64,000 bases of DNA from Paracoccus aeridis (GTDB taxonomy: Bacteria > Pseudomonadota > Alphaproteobacteria > Rhodobacterales > Rhodobacteraceae). The notes below the pieces were generated by a model. The model was given only the letters and a program-made list of their open reading frames with translations. It was not told where the DNA came from and did no database searches. The first letter of the stretch is position 1. The number at the start of each line of letters is the position of its first letter. The DNA lies in contig NZ_SELD02000007.1 in the NCBI RefSeq assembly GCF_004923205.2, positions 1 through 64,000 of the forward strand, read 5' to 3'. A program made the translations under genes and the position numbers. Positions 51,796-59,981 of this stretch are shown piece after piece.

Positions 51796-52844
51796 CTTAC
51801 GCGCTCCACGGTGGCAATGGTCGGGGCACCTAGCGCAAAGGCCATCTCGAAGATCAGGCGAACCGCTACGGTGTCGGTCTGGAACATGGAACGTGCCGGG
51901 GCGGCGGCAACTGGCGGGTCACCGGCACTCCCGATTTGAGCGGGCGTGTCATCTTCCATGTGCACGACCGTGTCGGCACTGGAGTCGATCACCGGCAAGG
52001 GATCGAAGCCCGACACGAACGCGGCGGGGTCGAGCGCGACTACGGTGCCGGCCGCGAGTGCGGGGGACGGCCAGATGCGCGCAGCCAACTCGGGCTTGCG
52101 GATCGCTGCCGCGGCAGCTTGTTGCGGCGCGGCGACAAACACCACGTCGTGGCCACCGGCTGTCGTGACAACGGAGGCAAGGTTAGCCAAATCCTGTATC
52201 ATCATGTCCTCGAGCGTGTCGGCAACCGTTGCGGGCAGCGGGGTCACGCCATGCAGCAACCCAGCGGAAGCACTTGTGGTAGCGGCGGTGTTGGCGAAGA
52301 TTGCAGCGTCCAAGGACCGCGCCGCGTCTCGTTTCAGAAGGGCTGTAAACGCCGCTTCGGCATAGGCCGCCCGACCCGCTTCACGGGTGTGGACGGTTAA
52401 CAGTGCTGCCTTCTTCACCGGACCGACAGTCGCCGCCGCGAAGGAATAGTCGCGAACGGGGATCGGCTTTCCCTCGGCCACCCAGGGCGCGGCCGTGGCA
52501 GGTTCGGTCGAATAGGGTATCGTCGCAGTCGCGAAACCTGACAGGTCCAAGACCGTGCCGGCGCGGATCAGACGGGCGCCTGCCGATTGGTCGAGCGAGC
52601 CGAAAAAACCAGCCATTGGGTTGGCAACAATGGACGGTGCAGGAACGTCGGCAGTGGTCAGCGGCATGACCGCGCTCTTGCCAAGAACCACCAGCGGGCC
52701 TTGATCGCCGGGCCACAACTCGCGCGCCTTTGCGACGGGGTCGGGGAGGGCGTGGCTATACCGAGAGTCGGCACCGGCCTTGAACGCCGCGAATGCCGCG
52801 CGCTCCACGTCGCGCGATGCCGTGCGCATATTCACTTTGTCCAT
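51789..52844 (-). CDS. HK97-type major capsid protein
   Basis: A 351-aa protein with the C-terminal signature of phage capsid proteins of the HK97 group (SMFQTDTVAVRLIFEMAFALGAPTIATVERVRW region), a middle region TVGPVKKAALLTVHTREA typical of the A/P domains, and LTLEDMM-like helices. ATG 52844 has GGAG eight bases upstream, which I prefer to 52871. It lacks the roughly 100-residue N-terminal delta domain and no prohead protease gene is nearby. This is the only clear capsid gene, so particles would need helper portal and tail. Confidence 0.85.
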   Translation of the reverse strand: MDKVNMRTASRDVERAAFAAFKAGADSRYSHALPDPVAKARELWPGDQGPLVVLGKSAVMPLTTADVPAPSIVANPMAGFFGSLDQSAGARLIRAGTVLDLSGFATATIPYSTEPATAAPWVAEGKPIPVRDYSFAAATVGPVKKAALLTVHTREAGRAAYAEAAFTALLKRDAARSLDAAIFANTAATTSASAGLLHGVTPLPATVADTLEDMMIQDLANLASVVTTAGGHDVVFVAAPQQAAAAAIRKPELAARIWPSPALAAGTVVALDPAAFVSGFDPLPVIDSSADTVVHMEDDTPAQIGSAGDPPVAAAPARSMFQTDTVAVRLIFEMAFALGAPTIATVERVRW

Positions 52845-52923
52845 GATTGGAACTCCAAGGATGATCTTCATGGGTAAATATACGCCCGCAAAGGATGCAG
52901 ATCACGGCAACGGCCAGCGCGTT

Positions 52924-53307
52924 TCAGCGTGTTTCAGCGCCGTTCTTGGGCAGTCCCGAGAGGTAATTGGCAAGGCCGATCAGTGAATACTGCACGCTGC
53001 CGGAATGCAGCTTTCGGAATGTCAGCGGGCTGTCGTAATCGCGCCACCCGCGTAGCGTAGACGGTGCGATGCCGATCAAGTCGGCGGCAGCCTTTTCGTT
53101 CGTCCAGCCGTCACCCGTCACCGGATGCTTGCGCTCGATGCAAGTCGCGTGCAGCTGAGCGGCAATCGTCGTGACAGAGCTGTCTCTGTCCAGGTCGGCG
53201 CCCAGCGAAAGGATCAGTCCGCTCGCGCGCCGCCGCAGGTTTTCCAGTCCCGCGATCATCACGGACAGTTCGGCAACGACACGATCGCGTTCGTTGCTGG
53301 TTGTCAC
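52924..53307 (-). CDS. helix-turn-helix (winged) regulator
   Basis: A 127-aa protein starting at GTG 53307 (an overlap GTGA with the 87-aa ORF) with no ATG alternative. The N-terminal half is a helical region (SNERDRVVAELSVMIAGLENLRRRASGLIL). The C-terminal KAAADLIGIAPSTLRGWRDYDSPLTFRKLHSGSVQYSLIGLANYLSG looks like a MerR/excisionase-type DNA-binding wing. It could control the capsid module, 79 bp downstream. A longer GTG start at 53370 is possible. Confidence 0.6.
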   Translation of the reverse strand: MTTSNERDRVVAELSVMIAGLENLRRRASGLILSLGADLDRDSSVTTIAAQLHATCIERKHPVTGDGWTNEKAAADLIGIAPSTLRGWRDYDSPLTFRKLHSGSVQYSLIGLANYLSGLPKNGAETR

Positions 53308-53567
53308 GGGGTCGCCCCCGCTTGTGCGCGGCGGGCGCGCATTCGCAGGGGTGCGCACCGCCGGCTGCACCTTGCAAACAGCCCTTCAAGCAGTGGGTGC
53401 GCAGGCTGCAAAATCAAACAGGAGAATTTAATCCCTGCGTGGGAAAGGGGCCGGTCCGCCGGGTTCGTTGCCCGACAGTCTCGGACATGCCCCCCCTTAG
53501 AAGATCGCGGATATGTTGGCCGCTGGTCCTCGGCGAACCGCACGTGCCGGGATCGGGACCAGATCAT
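53304..53567 (-). CDS. doubtful 87-aa ORF filling the primase-HTH gap
   Basis: Its ATG overlaps the primase stop (ATGA, 53564-53567) and its TGA overlaps the HTH start (GTGA, 53304-53307), so it exactly bridges two genes with 4-bp overlaps at each end. That favours translation. Against it, the composition (Arg/Ser/Cys-rich, no recognisable domain) looks like chance coding. Four Cys residues (two in the middle, CARCSRRC late) are of note. I report it as uncertain. Confidence 0.35.
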   Translation of the reverse strand: MIWSRSRHVRFAEDQRPTYPRSSKGGHVRDCRATNPADRPLSHAGIKFSCLILQPAHPLLEGLFARCSRRCAPLRMRARRAQAGATP

Positions 53568-56389
53568 CTCCACGTATCCGGGTTGCAGACGTCCGGATCG
53601 TGTGCCGGGGATAACGGGGATAGCGGGGTGATTTTCGCCCCCTCTTTAGATTTGTCACTCTGACAGTTTCCGTGCGGATAGGGGATTATCCCCGGTATCC
53701 CCGTTATCCCCGTATTATCGGCGTCGATCCTGAACATGCGAACGCCTCGGCCGCTGTCCGCGCGTCCGAACAGCCGCAACCCGTGCACGATCCGGCCCTC
53801 GCGGAACTTGAGCACCCGACCTAGGCCGACAGCCGTCCGAACCGCCTTTTCCCCTGCAATGTCCAGAAGCGCACTCTCGATCGGGGATCGATCGATCGTT
53901 GCCTGCATCGCTGCCAGCACTTCCTTGCTGCTAAACTCGTACCGGTCGAACCGATCACGCAGGGCGTCCAGCAGGGCGAACAGCGCGTCGCCCTCGGGGT
54001 CGGCCGCCTGCGCCTCTCGGATCAGGTCCATCGGGTCGCCGAACTGGAACGGGTCAAGCATGACGTCGCACCAAACAACCGTCTGCCGGACCAGGTCATC
54101 CCATGCCTCGAAGCTCGCCAGCCGCCCGGGCGCGGGTTGGGTCATGTGCGTGAACCGCGCACGGATCAGGGTGCAGGCGGCCGCGACCATGTCCTCGCGC
54201 CGGTCAAGACAGTGCGCCAGCGGGTCCAGGTCGAACTGCCGGGCAAACGGCTCCGACGTCTGCGGGTCGATCCGGCAAATCAGCACACGGCGCGGCATGT
54301 CTCCTGCCAGCGCGAGATTGTTGCCAGTCAGGATCAGCAGCGCGCGGTTCGGAACGCGGATCGCTTCGGACTTGCCGAGCACCCGGTCGATCATCGCGGG
54401 TGCGGTGATGAACGCGGCCATTGCGGCGCTGTCGAACGTGCCGGTGATGTTGTCCCAGATCAGCGCCCGCGATCCCGTCCGCAGCGCCGTGAACAGCCGC
54501 TTGCGGGTTTCCTCGTCGTCTCGGGCGTTGTGCGTGTGCGGCCAGACGTCAGGCGGTGCACCCTCGATCAGCGCGCCCACGCATTGCGCCAGCAAGGTCT
54601 TGCCCGAACCTTGGACCGGCGCGTCAAAACCGAACGCCGGCGCGGTGGGCAGGACCGGCCGCACAACGGCCGTCAGCAGCGCCGCCAGCAACGCCCCGCG
54701 CGCCGCCGGGTCCACGAACGGAAACGCCGTGAACGGCTCCAGCAGCACGGTCAGCGCGTGCCGTGCCTCCTGCACTGTCGGCCGATCGATCACGCGGGGC
54801 AGTCCCGTGGGCCGAAGATCCAGCAACAGCCCCGTTGCGTCGTCGTAGCCGGGCCGGTCGAGAACGGAACCGTCCAACCGGATCGTCGGCGCGGTCACGA
54901 CAGCTTCCAGCCGCTTCAGCTTGCGCCGCTCGCCCAGCGCCAGCAACTGCCGGACCAGCGGCTGCGGCGGATCGCAGGGACGGAACGCCTCGGCCCGGCC
55001 GTCCCACTTCTCGAACGCGGCGATGCCGCCCAGGTGATAGGCCAGCCCGTCCGCATCCAGCGGGTGAACCTTGCCGCCCTCGACGGTCGCAAGCGCGCCG
55101 CCGAAGTCGAACGACAGTGGATCGGCCCGCAACAGGTCGATCGTTGCATCAACGGCGCGGTCGGTACCGCCGGCGAGAACCTGAACCGTGGCGGGCGTTC
55201 GATGCAGGCGGTATGTCGTGCCGCCATGCGCGAAGCTGTGCAGGGCCGGGCGCGACTGCATCAGATACAACCGCCCGACCAGCCGGTTGCCGTCATAGTC
55301 CGGTTCGATCGGGTCGCGGCACACAAGCCCGTGCCAGCGCAGGCGGTTGTCCAGAACCTCGCCAACCGTGACTGGCTCGACGCGCGTAGCAACTTCGATG
55401 TGGAGGATGAAGTCGCCCGCAAGAACCGCGTGGTCCAGCGCCCGGCGTGCGGTGGTCTGCGCCCGCTCGATCGCCTCGGGGTCGTCGCCTGCCTTGGCGG
55501 TCATCTCGTCCACGCGATCGTTGATCCAGCCGTCGCGGACTGCTTCGGCCTCGCCCTTGATCGCGGCTCGGGCGGCGGCCTTGATCTCGGCCAGTTTCGT
55601 GCGCTCGGCGGTGGTTAGATCTGGCAGCGCAGCGGCGGTGTCGATGATCTCGGCCGCACCTTCGATGCGGACAGGCTCACCCCGTCGTTGCTCCAGTCCG
55701 TCGCCACACTGCGCGCCGCCTGCGAAGTCCAAGCGCGACGATTGCCAGACGGACGCGTCGATCAGCGTGCGCTCCAGCAACGCACCGGATTTGCTGACCT
55801 CAAACCAGCCGTGCCCGGCGAGCCACAGCCGATCGACCAGCACCTTCCCGGCGCGGGGAATGTCGGACGCATCCGCCGCCACGGTCCACAGCCGTTGTCC
55901 GGCGATGCCGCGCAGCTCGCGATCGCCATGCCAGATGCAGGACGATGCCGACGGGAGCCATAGCAGCGCCGCGTCGGCCAAGCCGGGTGCGGCCTCGCGG
56001 ATCGTGGCAACCAGCGCCTCACGGTCCAGCGCCTCGTGCTCTTTGCCGGGGTCGTGGTCGAGCATCAGGACGCCGGCGCCGTCGGGCCAGCGGAACGCGT
56101 CATTGGTGCGGGACGTCCAGCCGCCGGGACGTCCGGCCTTCTCGAACGCCTCGCGGGTCAGGATGCGCGCGGCGCCCTCGGGCGGGATGCCGTAGGTCAG
56201 CGCCTGCGCGGGTGTCAGGGTCGAAAGGATCGCGGCCAGATCGTCCAGGCCCTCGATCCTGCGGACCTCGACACGGCCGCGCGTCAGGACGCCGCCGGGT
56301 TGCTTGTCGAGCGTGCCGTCGATCAGGCGGAACGCCTTGCTGATGCGCGCCGGGCGTTCGGCGGTGAGGATGGAAAGCGCCACAGTCAT
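53564..56389 (-). CDS. replication protein: AEP-like primase fused to helicase-like ATPase
   Basis: A 941-aa protein. Near the N-terminus VLMLDHDPG (Asp111, Asp113) and SSCIWHGDRELRGIAGQ (about residues 150-165) resemble the hhhDhD and SxH blocks of archaeo-eukaryotic primases. A central charged region follows. A Walker A P-loop, APVQGSGKTLLAQ, is near residue 590. Then LIWDNITGTF (possible Walker B), LLILTGNNLALAGDMPRRVLICRID (sensor/arginine-finger-like) and a C-terminal region follow. Satellite and plasmid replicases have this primase-helicase fusion. The last 55 residues are low complexity because an iteron array lies in the coding sequence. Confidence 0.75.
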   Translation of the reverse strand: MTVALSILTAERPARISKAFRLIDGTLDKQPGGVLTRGRVEVRRIEGLDDLAAILSTLTPAQALTYGIPPEGAARILTREAFEKAGRPGGWTSRTNDAFRWPDGAGVLMLDHDPGKEHEALDREALVATIREAAPGLADAALLWLPSASSCIWHGDRELRGIAGQRLWTVAADASDIPRAGKVLVDRLWLAGHGWFEVSKSGALLERTLIDASVWQSSRLDFAGGAQCGDGLEQRRGEPVRIEGAAEIIDTAAALPDLTTAERTKLAEIKAAARAAIKGEAEAVRDGWINDRVDEMTAKAGDDPEAIERAQTTARRALDHAVLAGDFILHIEVATRVEPVTVGEVLDNRLRWHGLVCRDPIEPDYDGNRLVGRLYLMQSRPALHSFAHGGTTYRLHRTPATVQVLAGGTDRAVDATIDLLRADPLSFDFGGALATVEGGKVHPLDADGLAYHLGGIAAFEKWDGRAEAFRPCDPPQPLVRQLLALGERRKLKRLEAVVTAPTIRLDGSVLDRPGYDDATGLLLDLRPTGLPRVIDRPTVQEARHALTVLLEPFTAFPFVDPAARGALLAALLTAVVRPVLPTAPAFGFDAPVQGSGKTLLAQCVGALIEGAPPDVWPHTHNARDDEETRKRLFTALRTGSRALIWDNITGTFDSAAMAAFITAPAMIDRVLGKSEAIRVPNRALLILTGNNLALAGDMPRRVLICRIDPQTSEPFARQFDLDPLAHCLDRREDMVAAACTLIRARFTHMTQPAPGRLASFEAWDDLVRQTVVWCDVMLDPFQFGDPMDLIREAQAADPEGDALFALLDALRDRFDRYEFSSKEVLAAMQATIDRSPIESALLDIAGEKAVRTAVGLGRVLKFREGRIVHGLRLFGRADSGRGVRMFRIDADNTGITGIPGIIPYPHGNCQSDKSKEGAKITPLSPLSPAHDPDVCNPDTWR
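53605..53713. repeat. iteron array in the primase 3' end, candidate replication origin
   Basis: Two sets of 9-bp repeats face each other. On the plus strand CCGGGGATA, ACGGGGATA and a degenerate GCGGGGTGA lie at 53605-53631. Facing them are TATCCCCGG, TATCCCCGT, TATCCCCGT at 53687-53713. Between them are a palindrome GGGGATTATCCCC (53681-53693) and TGTCA-CTC-TGACA (53653-53665). Tandem repeats in inverted arrays inside the coding end of a satellite primase suit a replication origin bound by the primase. Confidence 0.65.
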
Positions 56390-56493
56390 GCCGCGCCCTC
56401 CCAGAACAGGCCCGCAACCAGGGCGGCTTGGGGAAGGGACAGCCCGAACCGATGCGACAGGCGCGTGATGCGCAGTAGCTCAACCGCGGTCAT
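56386..56493 (-). CDS. 35-aa micro-ORF coupled to primase gene
   Basis: A 35-aa peptide (MTAVELLRITRLSHRFGLSLPQAALVAGLFWEGAA) whose stop overlaps the primase ATG (ATGA) and whose start lies 14 bp inside the upstream gene. It contains an amphipathic helix with a helix-turn-helix-like spacing. Similar short MAxLxRIxRLxxRFGLxxxQAxLxA peptides occur, from memory, in Rhodobacteraceae prophage-like islands. It could act as a regulatory peptide or only mediate coupling. Confidence 0.5.
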   Translation of the reverse strand: MTAVELLRITRLSHRFGLSLPQAALVAGLFWEGAA

Positions 56494-56767
56494 CGCCGGC
56501 CTCCTCGCGATCGACGGGCTGGCCGTGCTCGCCGTGGTCAGCGATCCAGTCGAGGAACTCCGCAATCTGGCCGATGTGCCGGCGCAGCCGCGTAATCTCG
56601 AGATGGTCAATCTTTACCATCCAATAATAGCCATTTTGCGGGTCGGGATCGGCGTCGGCCCAAATGTCCCACAGGTCGCCAAGGCGGGCGTTTTCCTGTG
56701 ACAGAACCTGCGCCGCCGCGCGGCAGTGGTCGCCGATGTCGGACGGAATTTGCAGAACGTTTTTCAT
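56480..56767 (-). CDS. unknown 95-aa protein
   Basis: Starts MKNVLQIPSDIGDHCRAAAQVLSQENARLGDLWDIWADADPDPQNGYYWMVKIDHL and ends in an acidic tail. ATG 56767 follows GAGGGG at a normal distance; a GTG three codons earlier is less likely. No domain recognised. It lies 13 bp downstream of the 186-aa gene and upstream of the micro-ORF. Confidence 0.55.
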   Translation of the reverse strand: MKNVLQIPSDIGDHCRAAAQVLSQENARLGDLWDIWADADPDPQNGYYWMVKIDHLEITRLRRHIGQIAEFLDWIADHGEHGQPVDREEAGDDRG

Positions 56768-56779
56768 GTGCTGCACCCC

Positions 56780-57340
56780 TCAGAACGGCAGATCGGGGTT
56801 GGTGAAGTCGGCCGGACAGGGCGCCTCGTGATCGGCCCGCATCCGTCGCACGCTCTCCAGGTTGCCGGGTCCCTCGATCCAGTCGGCAACCTTGCGGACC
56901 AGGCGGGCGAACTCCGCCGGCTCGCGCTGGATGCTGTCAGGGATCAGGACACGCACGTCGGCGCCGTGCATCAGCTCGCAGGTGGCTCCGATCGTCATGC
57001 CGTCGCCGTCGCCATCGCAGCCGGTGATGTCGTCGCCGTTGAACCAGCTATCCACCTGACAGAAGCGGGTCGGGTCTTTCGTCCCGTAGTGTGTCAGCAG
57101 CCGGTGGCGCATCCGGTCGGCGCGGATATGCTCGATCGCGGCGATAGCGACGGTGCGGATCAGCCGGGCGTCCGGTTGCCAATCCTTGTGCGTGTGCAGG
57201 CATTGCAGGGCGCGCGCCAGTTGATCGTCGCTCAGGGTGCGCGCTTCCTCGCGGGCGGCCTCCAGGGCGGTCTGGATTGGCTCCACGATCGCATCCGCGT
57301 TGAAGCCGTCTTCCGACGTCAGGTTGTGGGTGTTGGTCAT
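56780..57340 (-). CDS. unknown 186-aa protein of the replication module
   Basis: Helical N-terminus (VEPIQTALEAAREEARTLSDDQLARALQCLHTHKDW) and a C-terminal half rich in Asp/Gly (FNGDDITGCDGDGDGMTIGATCELMHGADVRVLIPDS). The latter is a possible metal-binding loop but not an assignable family. Lies between AlpA-like/70-aa genes and the primase, so it may be an accessory replication factor (inference). Confidence 0.55.
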   Translation of the reverse strand: MTNTHNLTSEDGFNADAIVEPIQTALEAAREEARTLSDDQLARALQCLHTHKDWQPDARLIRTVAIAAIEHIRADRMRHRLLTHYGTKDPTRFCQVDSWFNGDDITGCDGDGDGMTIGATCELMHGADVRVLIPDSIQREPAEFARLVRKVADWIEGPGNLESVRRMRADHEAPCPADFTNPDLPF

Positions 57341-57444
57341 TGCTCAGCCTCTCGGGTCTGGCCCGGTCGGCGGCGGTGTGCTATCTCATAAGAAAGCCGC
57401 CACAGCTTTCCGCGAAGCCCCGCCGTCTGTCCGGTGGGGTTTCG

Positions 57445-57657
57445 TTATTCTTGCGGCTGGCCGCAGCCGCGCGCGATCCGCGCGCGCGCCGATCCGGCGA
57501 TGAACGGCAGGGCGGTGTCCTCGAAGGTCCGGTCGTCCATGCGCGCGACATGCTCCAGGAACGCGGTCATTGCCGGGGTCCGCATCGAACGCGCCTCGAT
57601 TTCGGCGGTCACGTTGGCGAGGAACTGCGCGCGCAGGCTCTTTTCGGGGGCGGTCAT
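57445..57657 (-). CDS. unknown 70-aa protein after AlpA-like gene
   Basis: MTAPEKSLRAQFLANVTAEIEARSMRTPAMTAFLEHVARMDDRTFEDTALPFIAGSARARIARGCGQPQE. Mostly helical, basic C-terminus. Its ATG overlaps the TAA of the upstream gene (TAATG), supporting translation. No family recognised. Confidence 0.5.
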   Translation of the reverse strand: MTAPEKSLRAQFLANVTAEIEARSMRTPAMTAFLEHVARMDDRTFEDTALPFIAGSARARIARGCGQPQE

Positions 57658-57866
57658 TATGCGACCTCCCGCTTAGGCGCGCGCGGCTGCGCCTGTTCTT
57701 TCGCGAGCAACCAGCTTTCGATTGCCGCGGGACGATAGAAGATGCGCCGGCCCATCTTGATAAACGGCGGTCCGATCCGAAGCGCGCGCTCGCGCTGGAT
57801 CGTGCGAGCCGAGACACCGCGCTGTGCGGCATAGTCGGCTTCGCTGATAAGGTCCTGAATGGTCAT
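57657..57866 (-). CDS. AlpA/excisionase-type helix-turn-helix protein
   Basis: A 69-aa DNA-binding protein: MTIQDLISEADYAAQRGVSARTIQRERALRIGPPFIKMGRRIFYRPAAIESWLLAKEQ. The sequence is a classic AlpA/Xis-like wing (GVSARTIQRERALRIGPPFIKMGRRIFYRP). Such proteins steer integrase towards excision or activate satellite genes. ATG 57866 follows AGG; a four-codon-longer start exists. It lies between the integrase pair and the replication genes. Confidence 0.8.
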   Translation of the reverse strand: MTIQDLISEADYAAQRGVSARTIQRERALRIGPPFIKMGRRIFYRPAAIESWLLAKEQAQPRAPKREVA

Positions 57867-57949
57867 CGCTGGCCTCACGTTGGCGCGGGATTGCGCTTGT
57901 CGTGGGGTCAGTGTCGTGGATTGGCAGTCGAGCGGCTAAATGCCTAAAA

Positions 57950-58642
57950 TCACCGATCCGGGCAGAATTTGAGCATAGCGGCCTCGTAGGGCTTTCTGGT
58001 AGCTGCCTTCACGCCGGCCGCGTGAAACAAGGCATCCAGCATTCGACTAAACGGCGTTTCGCCTCCGTTCCAAAAGGTTGGCTTAGTCCCTGTGAACTCA
58101 AGGTGGGCCTTCACTGCGACCTCGGCCAGACGGTAAGCTGCAAGGTTCTTGGGGCGTCCGGCTCCAACAGGAGCAATCGAAACAACCAACTCGCCCTGTT
58201 TCGTCAGTGCTTCCTCGAACTGGTCGAGACTGGAAAGGAGCGCAAAATCGATACACTCCTCGACGGGGGCGTTCATGCTCTTGTCCAGATCTTCTTGGGC
58301 AGCTGCGATCTCTCCTCTGTCGTTTGCCTTCGCCGCCGCCGTTAGTCGCTCGATCGCCCGCTCCTGCGCCTTGTTTGCCGAACGCCTAACCGCGCTCCTG
58401 GTGAAGTTGTCCAAGTCCTCAATGCTGTGTCGCAGTGCCCGCGCGGCCTTCCGCACGGCTTCGATCTTGCTTTCGACTTCGGCCGGTTTTGGCCAACCGG
58501 GGCTCGCAGCAATACTGGCCCTCACTGAGTAGTAGTTAAGCCGCTTCTTCAGCTCACTATCTGTAGTCGCCGCATCGACATCACACCCCTCAGCAATGAT
58601 CGCGATCAGAGCTTTGTAATCGGGCGTCACTCTCTCGTTCAT
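57950..58642 (-). CDS. unknown 230-aa protein coupled to integrase
   Basis: Starts MNERVTPDYKALIAIIAEGCDVDAATTDSELKKRLNYYSVRASIA and is mainly helical (AVRKAARALRHSIEDLDNF, RSANKAQERAIERLTAAAKANDRGEIAAAQEDLDKSM), with a conserved-looking end VGAGRPKNLAAYRLAEVAVKAHLEFTGTKPTFWNGGETPFSRMLDALFHAAG. No domain recognised. ATG overlaps the integrase stop (ATGA). Codon use is visibly lower in GC than the host genes. It could be a recombination directionality or regulatory partner. Confidence 0.6.
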   Translation of the reverse strand: MNERVTPDYKALIAIIAEGCDVDAATTDSELKKRLNYYSVRASIAASPGWPKPAEVESKIEAVRKAARALRHSIEDLDNFTRSAVRRSANKAQERAIERLTAAAKANDRGEIAAAQEDLDKSMNAPVEECIDFALLSSLDQFEEALTKQGELVVSIAPVGAGRPKNLAAYRLAEVAVKAHLEFTGTKPTFWNGGETPFSRMLDALFHAAGVKAATRKPYEAAMLKFCPDR

Positions 58643-59937
58643 GCCCGCCCCTCCAGCATCACAACCTCGCCTCGCGGCTCGTCGGCAACCTCGCCCGCCA
58701 CGATCCGCGACAACCGCGCCTCCCAAGCCTGCATCGCGGCCCGGCGCTCGTCGTCAAACCCGTGCTGGTCGTAAACCGCGACGATCCCGCGCTTCGTGTG
58801 TCCGATCGTTAGCTCGGCAATATCCGGGCGAACGCGACACGCCGAAAGCCCTGTGCGCATCGTGCGGCGCAGATCATGAGGGGTCCAACGCCCCCAAGGC
58901 GCCACCTGCTTTGCTCCGAACGCCTCGTGCTCGCGATCCACGGCGCGGCACAGCGCGGCATTGGTGATCGGCCGGCCCGGAACTGCCTCGAAGATGAAGC
59001 CCGCCCACGGTGCGGCTCTGCGCCTCTGCAAGCGGTCGATCTCGGCCCTAGCGTCGGCCACGATCTCCAGCGCCGTGTCGGTCAGCCAGACAGTGTGCGA
59101 CGTCTCGGTCTTGCCGCGGCGATCGGCGGGGATTGTCCAGACGCGGCCGTTGATCTCTCGCTCGTGCATCCCGGCAACCTCGCCCGGCCGCTGGCCCGTC
59201 ACCAGCACCAGCTTTAATGCAAGTGCCGTCAGCTTGTGCAGATCGGCGGTCTCAACGCCCGTCCAAAACGCGCGGACTTCGTCGTGATCCAGGATGCGCT
59301 GCCGGACAACGGCGCGGAGCGGGTCTTTGCGGCCCTCGACTTTCACGGACGCGGGTTTCAGCCCGGCCAGCGGATTGGCGGGGATGAAGTCTCGATCCGT
59401 CGCATAGTCCATCAGGCGCCGGGCGTGGCCTAGCAGAAGTGCCGCCTGCCGCGGCGCGGTCGCGGCTTTGGCTTCGATGACGTCGATCACGTCGCGGCGC
59501 CGCACGTCCGAAACCTTCATGGTGCCGATCGCCGGCACCAGATCGTTCTCGATCAGCGCGCGGATCGCGCTTTCGGATCGCAGTCCGCTCGCATGTTTCC
59601 GCAGCCATTCTTCGGCCAGATCGGCAATCGTCGGCTCGGCCTTGCGACGCCGCTTTTCCTCCAACGGATCGTTGCCCTTGGCTATGCCGCGCAGAAGGTC
59701 GTGCGCCTCTGCCCGCGCCGCCTCAAGGCTCCACGTCGGCCAGGGTCCGATCGTCTTGCGCCGCTCGCGCCCGTCCACGGTGTAGTTGAGAACGAACGCC
59801 CTGCCGCCGGCGGTCGTGATGCGCAGCCCGAAGCCGCGGGGCGCGTCGCGGTGGTCGTCGAAGATGAATCTTTGGCCCTTCGCGGGCGCCTCCGCCTTGG
59901 CGATCGTGCCGCGGGTGCCATCGGTCAGCTTGGGCAT
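58639..59937 (-). CDS. int: P4-type tyrosine integrase
   Basis: A 432-aa site-specific recombinase. The N-terminal DUF4102 arm-binding domain runs about 1-95 (GFGLRITTAGGRAFVLNYTVDGRERRKTIGPWPTWSLEAARAEA). The SAM-like core-binding domain covers about 104-200. The catalytic residues are Arg250 (TGQRPGEVAG), His354 and Arg357 (HDLR), His380 (IGHTKRG) and Tyr389 (VYDQH). It sits just inside attR and next to two arm repeats, as in P4-like islands. It would integrate the element into the tRNA-Asn gene. Confidence 0.95.
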   Translation of the reverse strand: MPKLTDGTRGTIAKAEAPAKGQRFIFDDHRDAPRGFGLRITTAGGRAFVLNYTVDGRERRKTIGPWPTWSLEAARAEAHDLLRGIAKGNDPLEEKRRRKAEPTIADLAEEWLRKHASGLRSESAIRALIENDLVPAIGTMKVSDVRRRDVIDVIEAKAATAPRQAALLLGHARRLMDYATDRDFIPANPLAGLKPASVKVEGRKDPLRAVVRQRILDHDEVRAFWTGVETADLHKLTALALKLVLVTGQRPGEVAGMHEREINGRVWTIPADRRGKTETSHTVWLTDTALEIVADARAEIDRLQRRRAAPWAGFIFEAVPGRPITNAALCRAVDREHEAFGAKQVAPWGRWTPHDLRRTMRTGLSACRVRPDIAELTIGHTKRGIVAVYDQHGFDDERRAAMQAWEARLSRIVAGEVADEPRGEVVMLEGRA

Positions 59938-59981
59938 TGGCGAACGTCCTATTGGTCAGGGGTCGATGCGGCGCCGCCGGT

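Noticed and set aside
57386..57832. A 148-aa minus-strand ORF overlapping the AlpA-like and 70-aa genes
   Set aside because: Arg/Ser-rich without a domain; the overlapping frames carry a clear helix-turn-helix and TAATG coupling.
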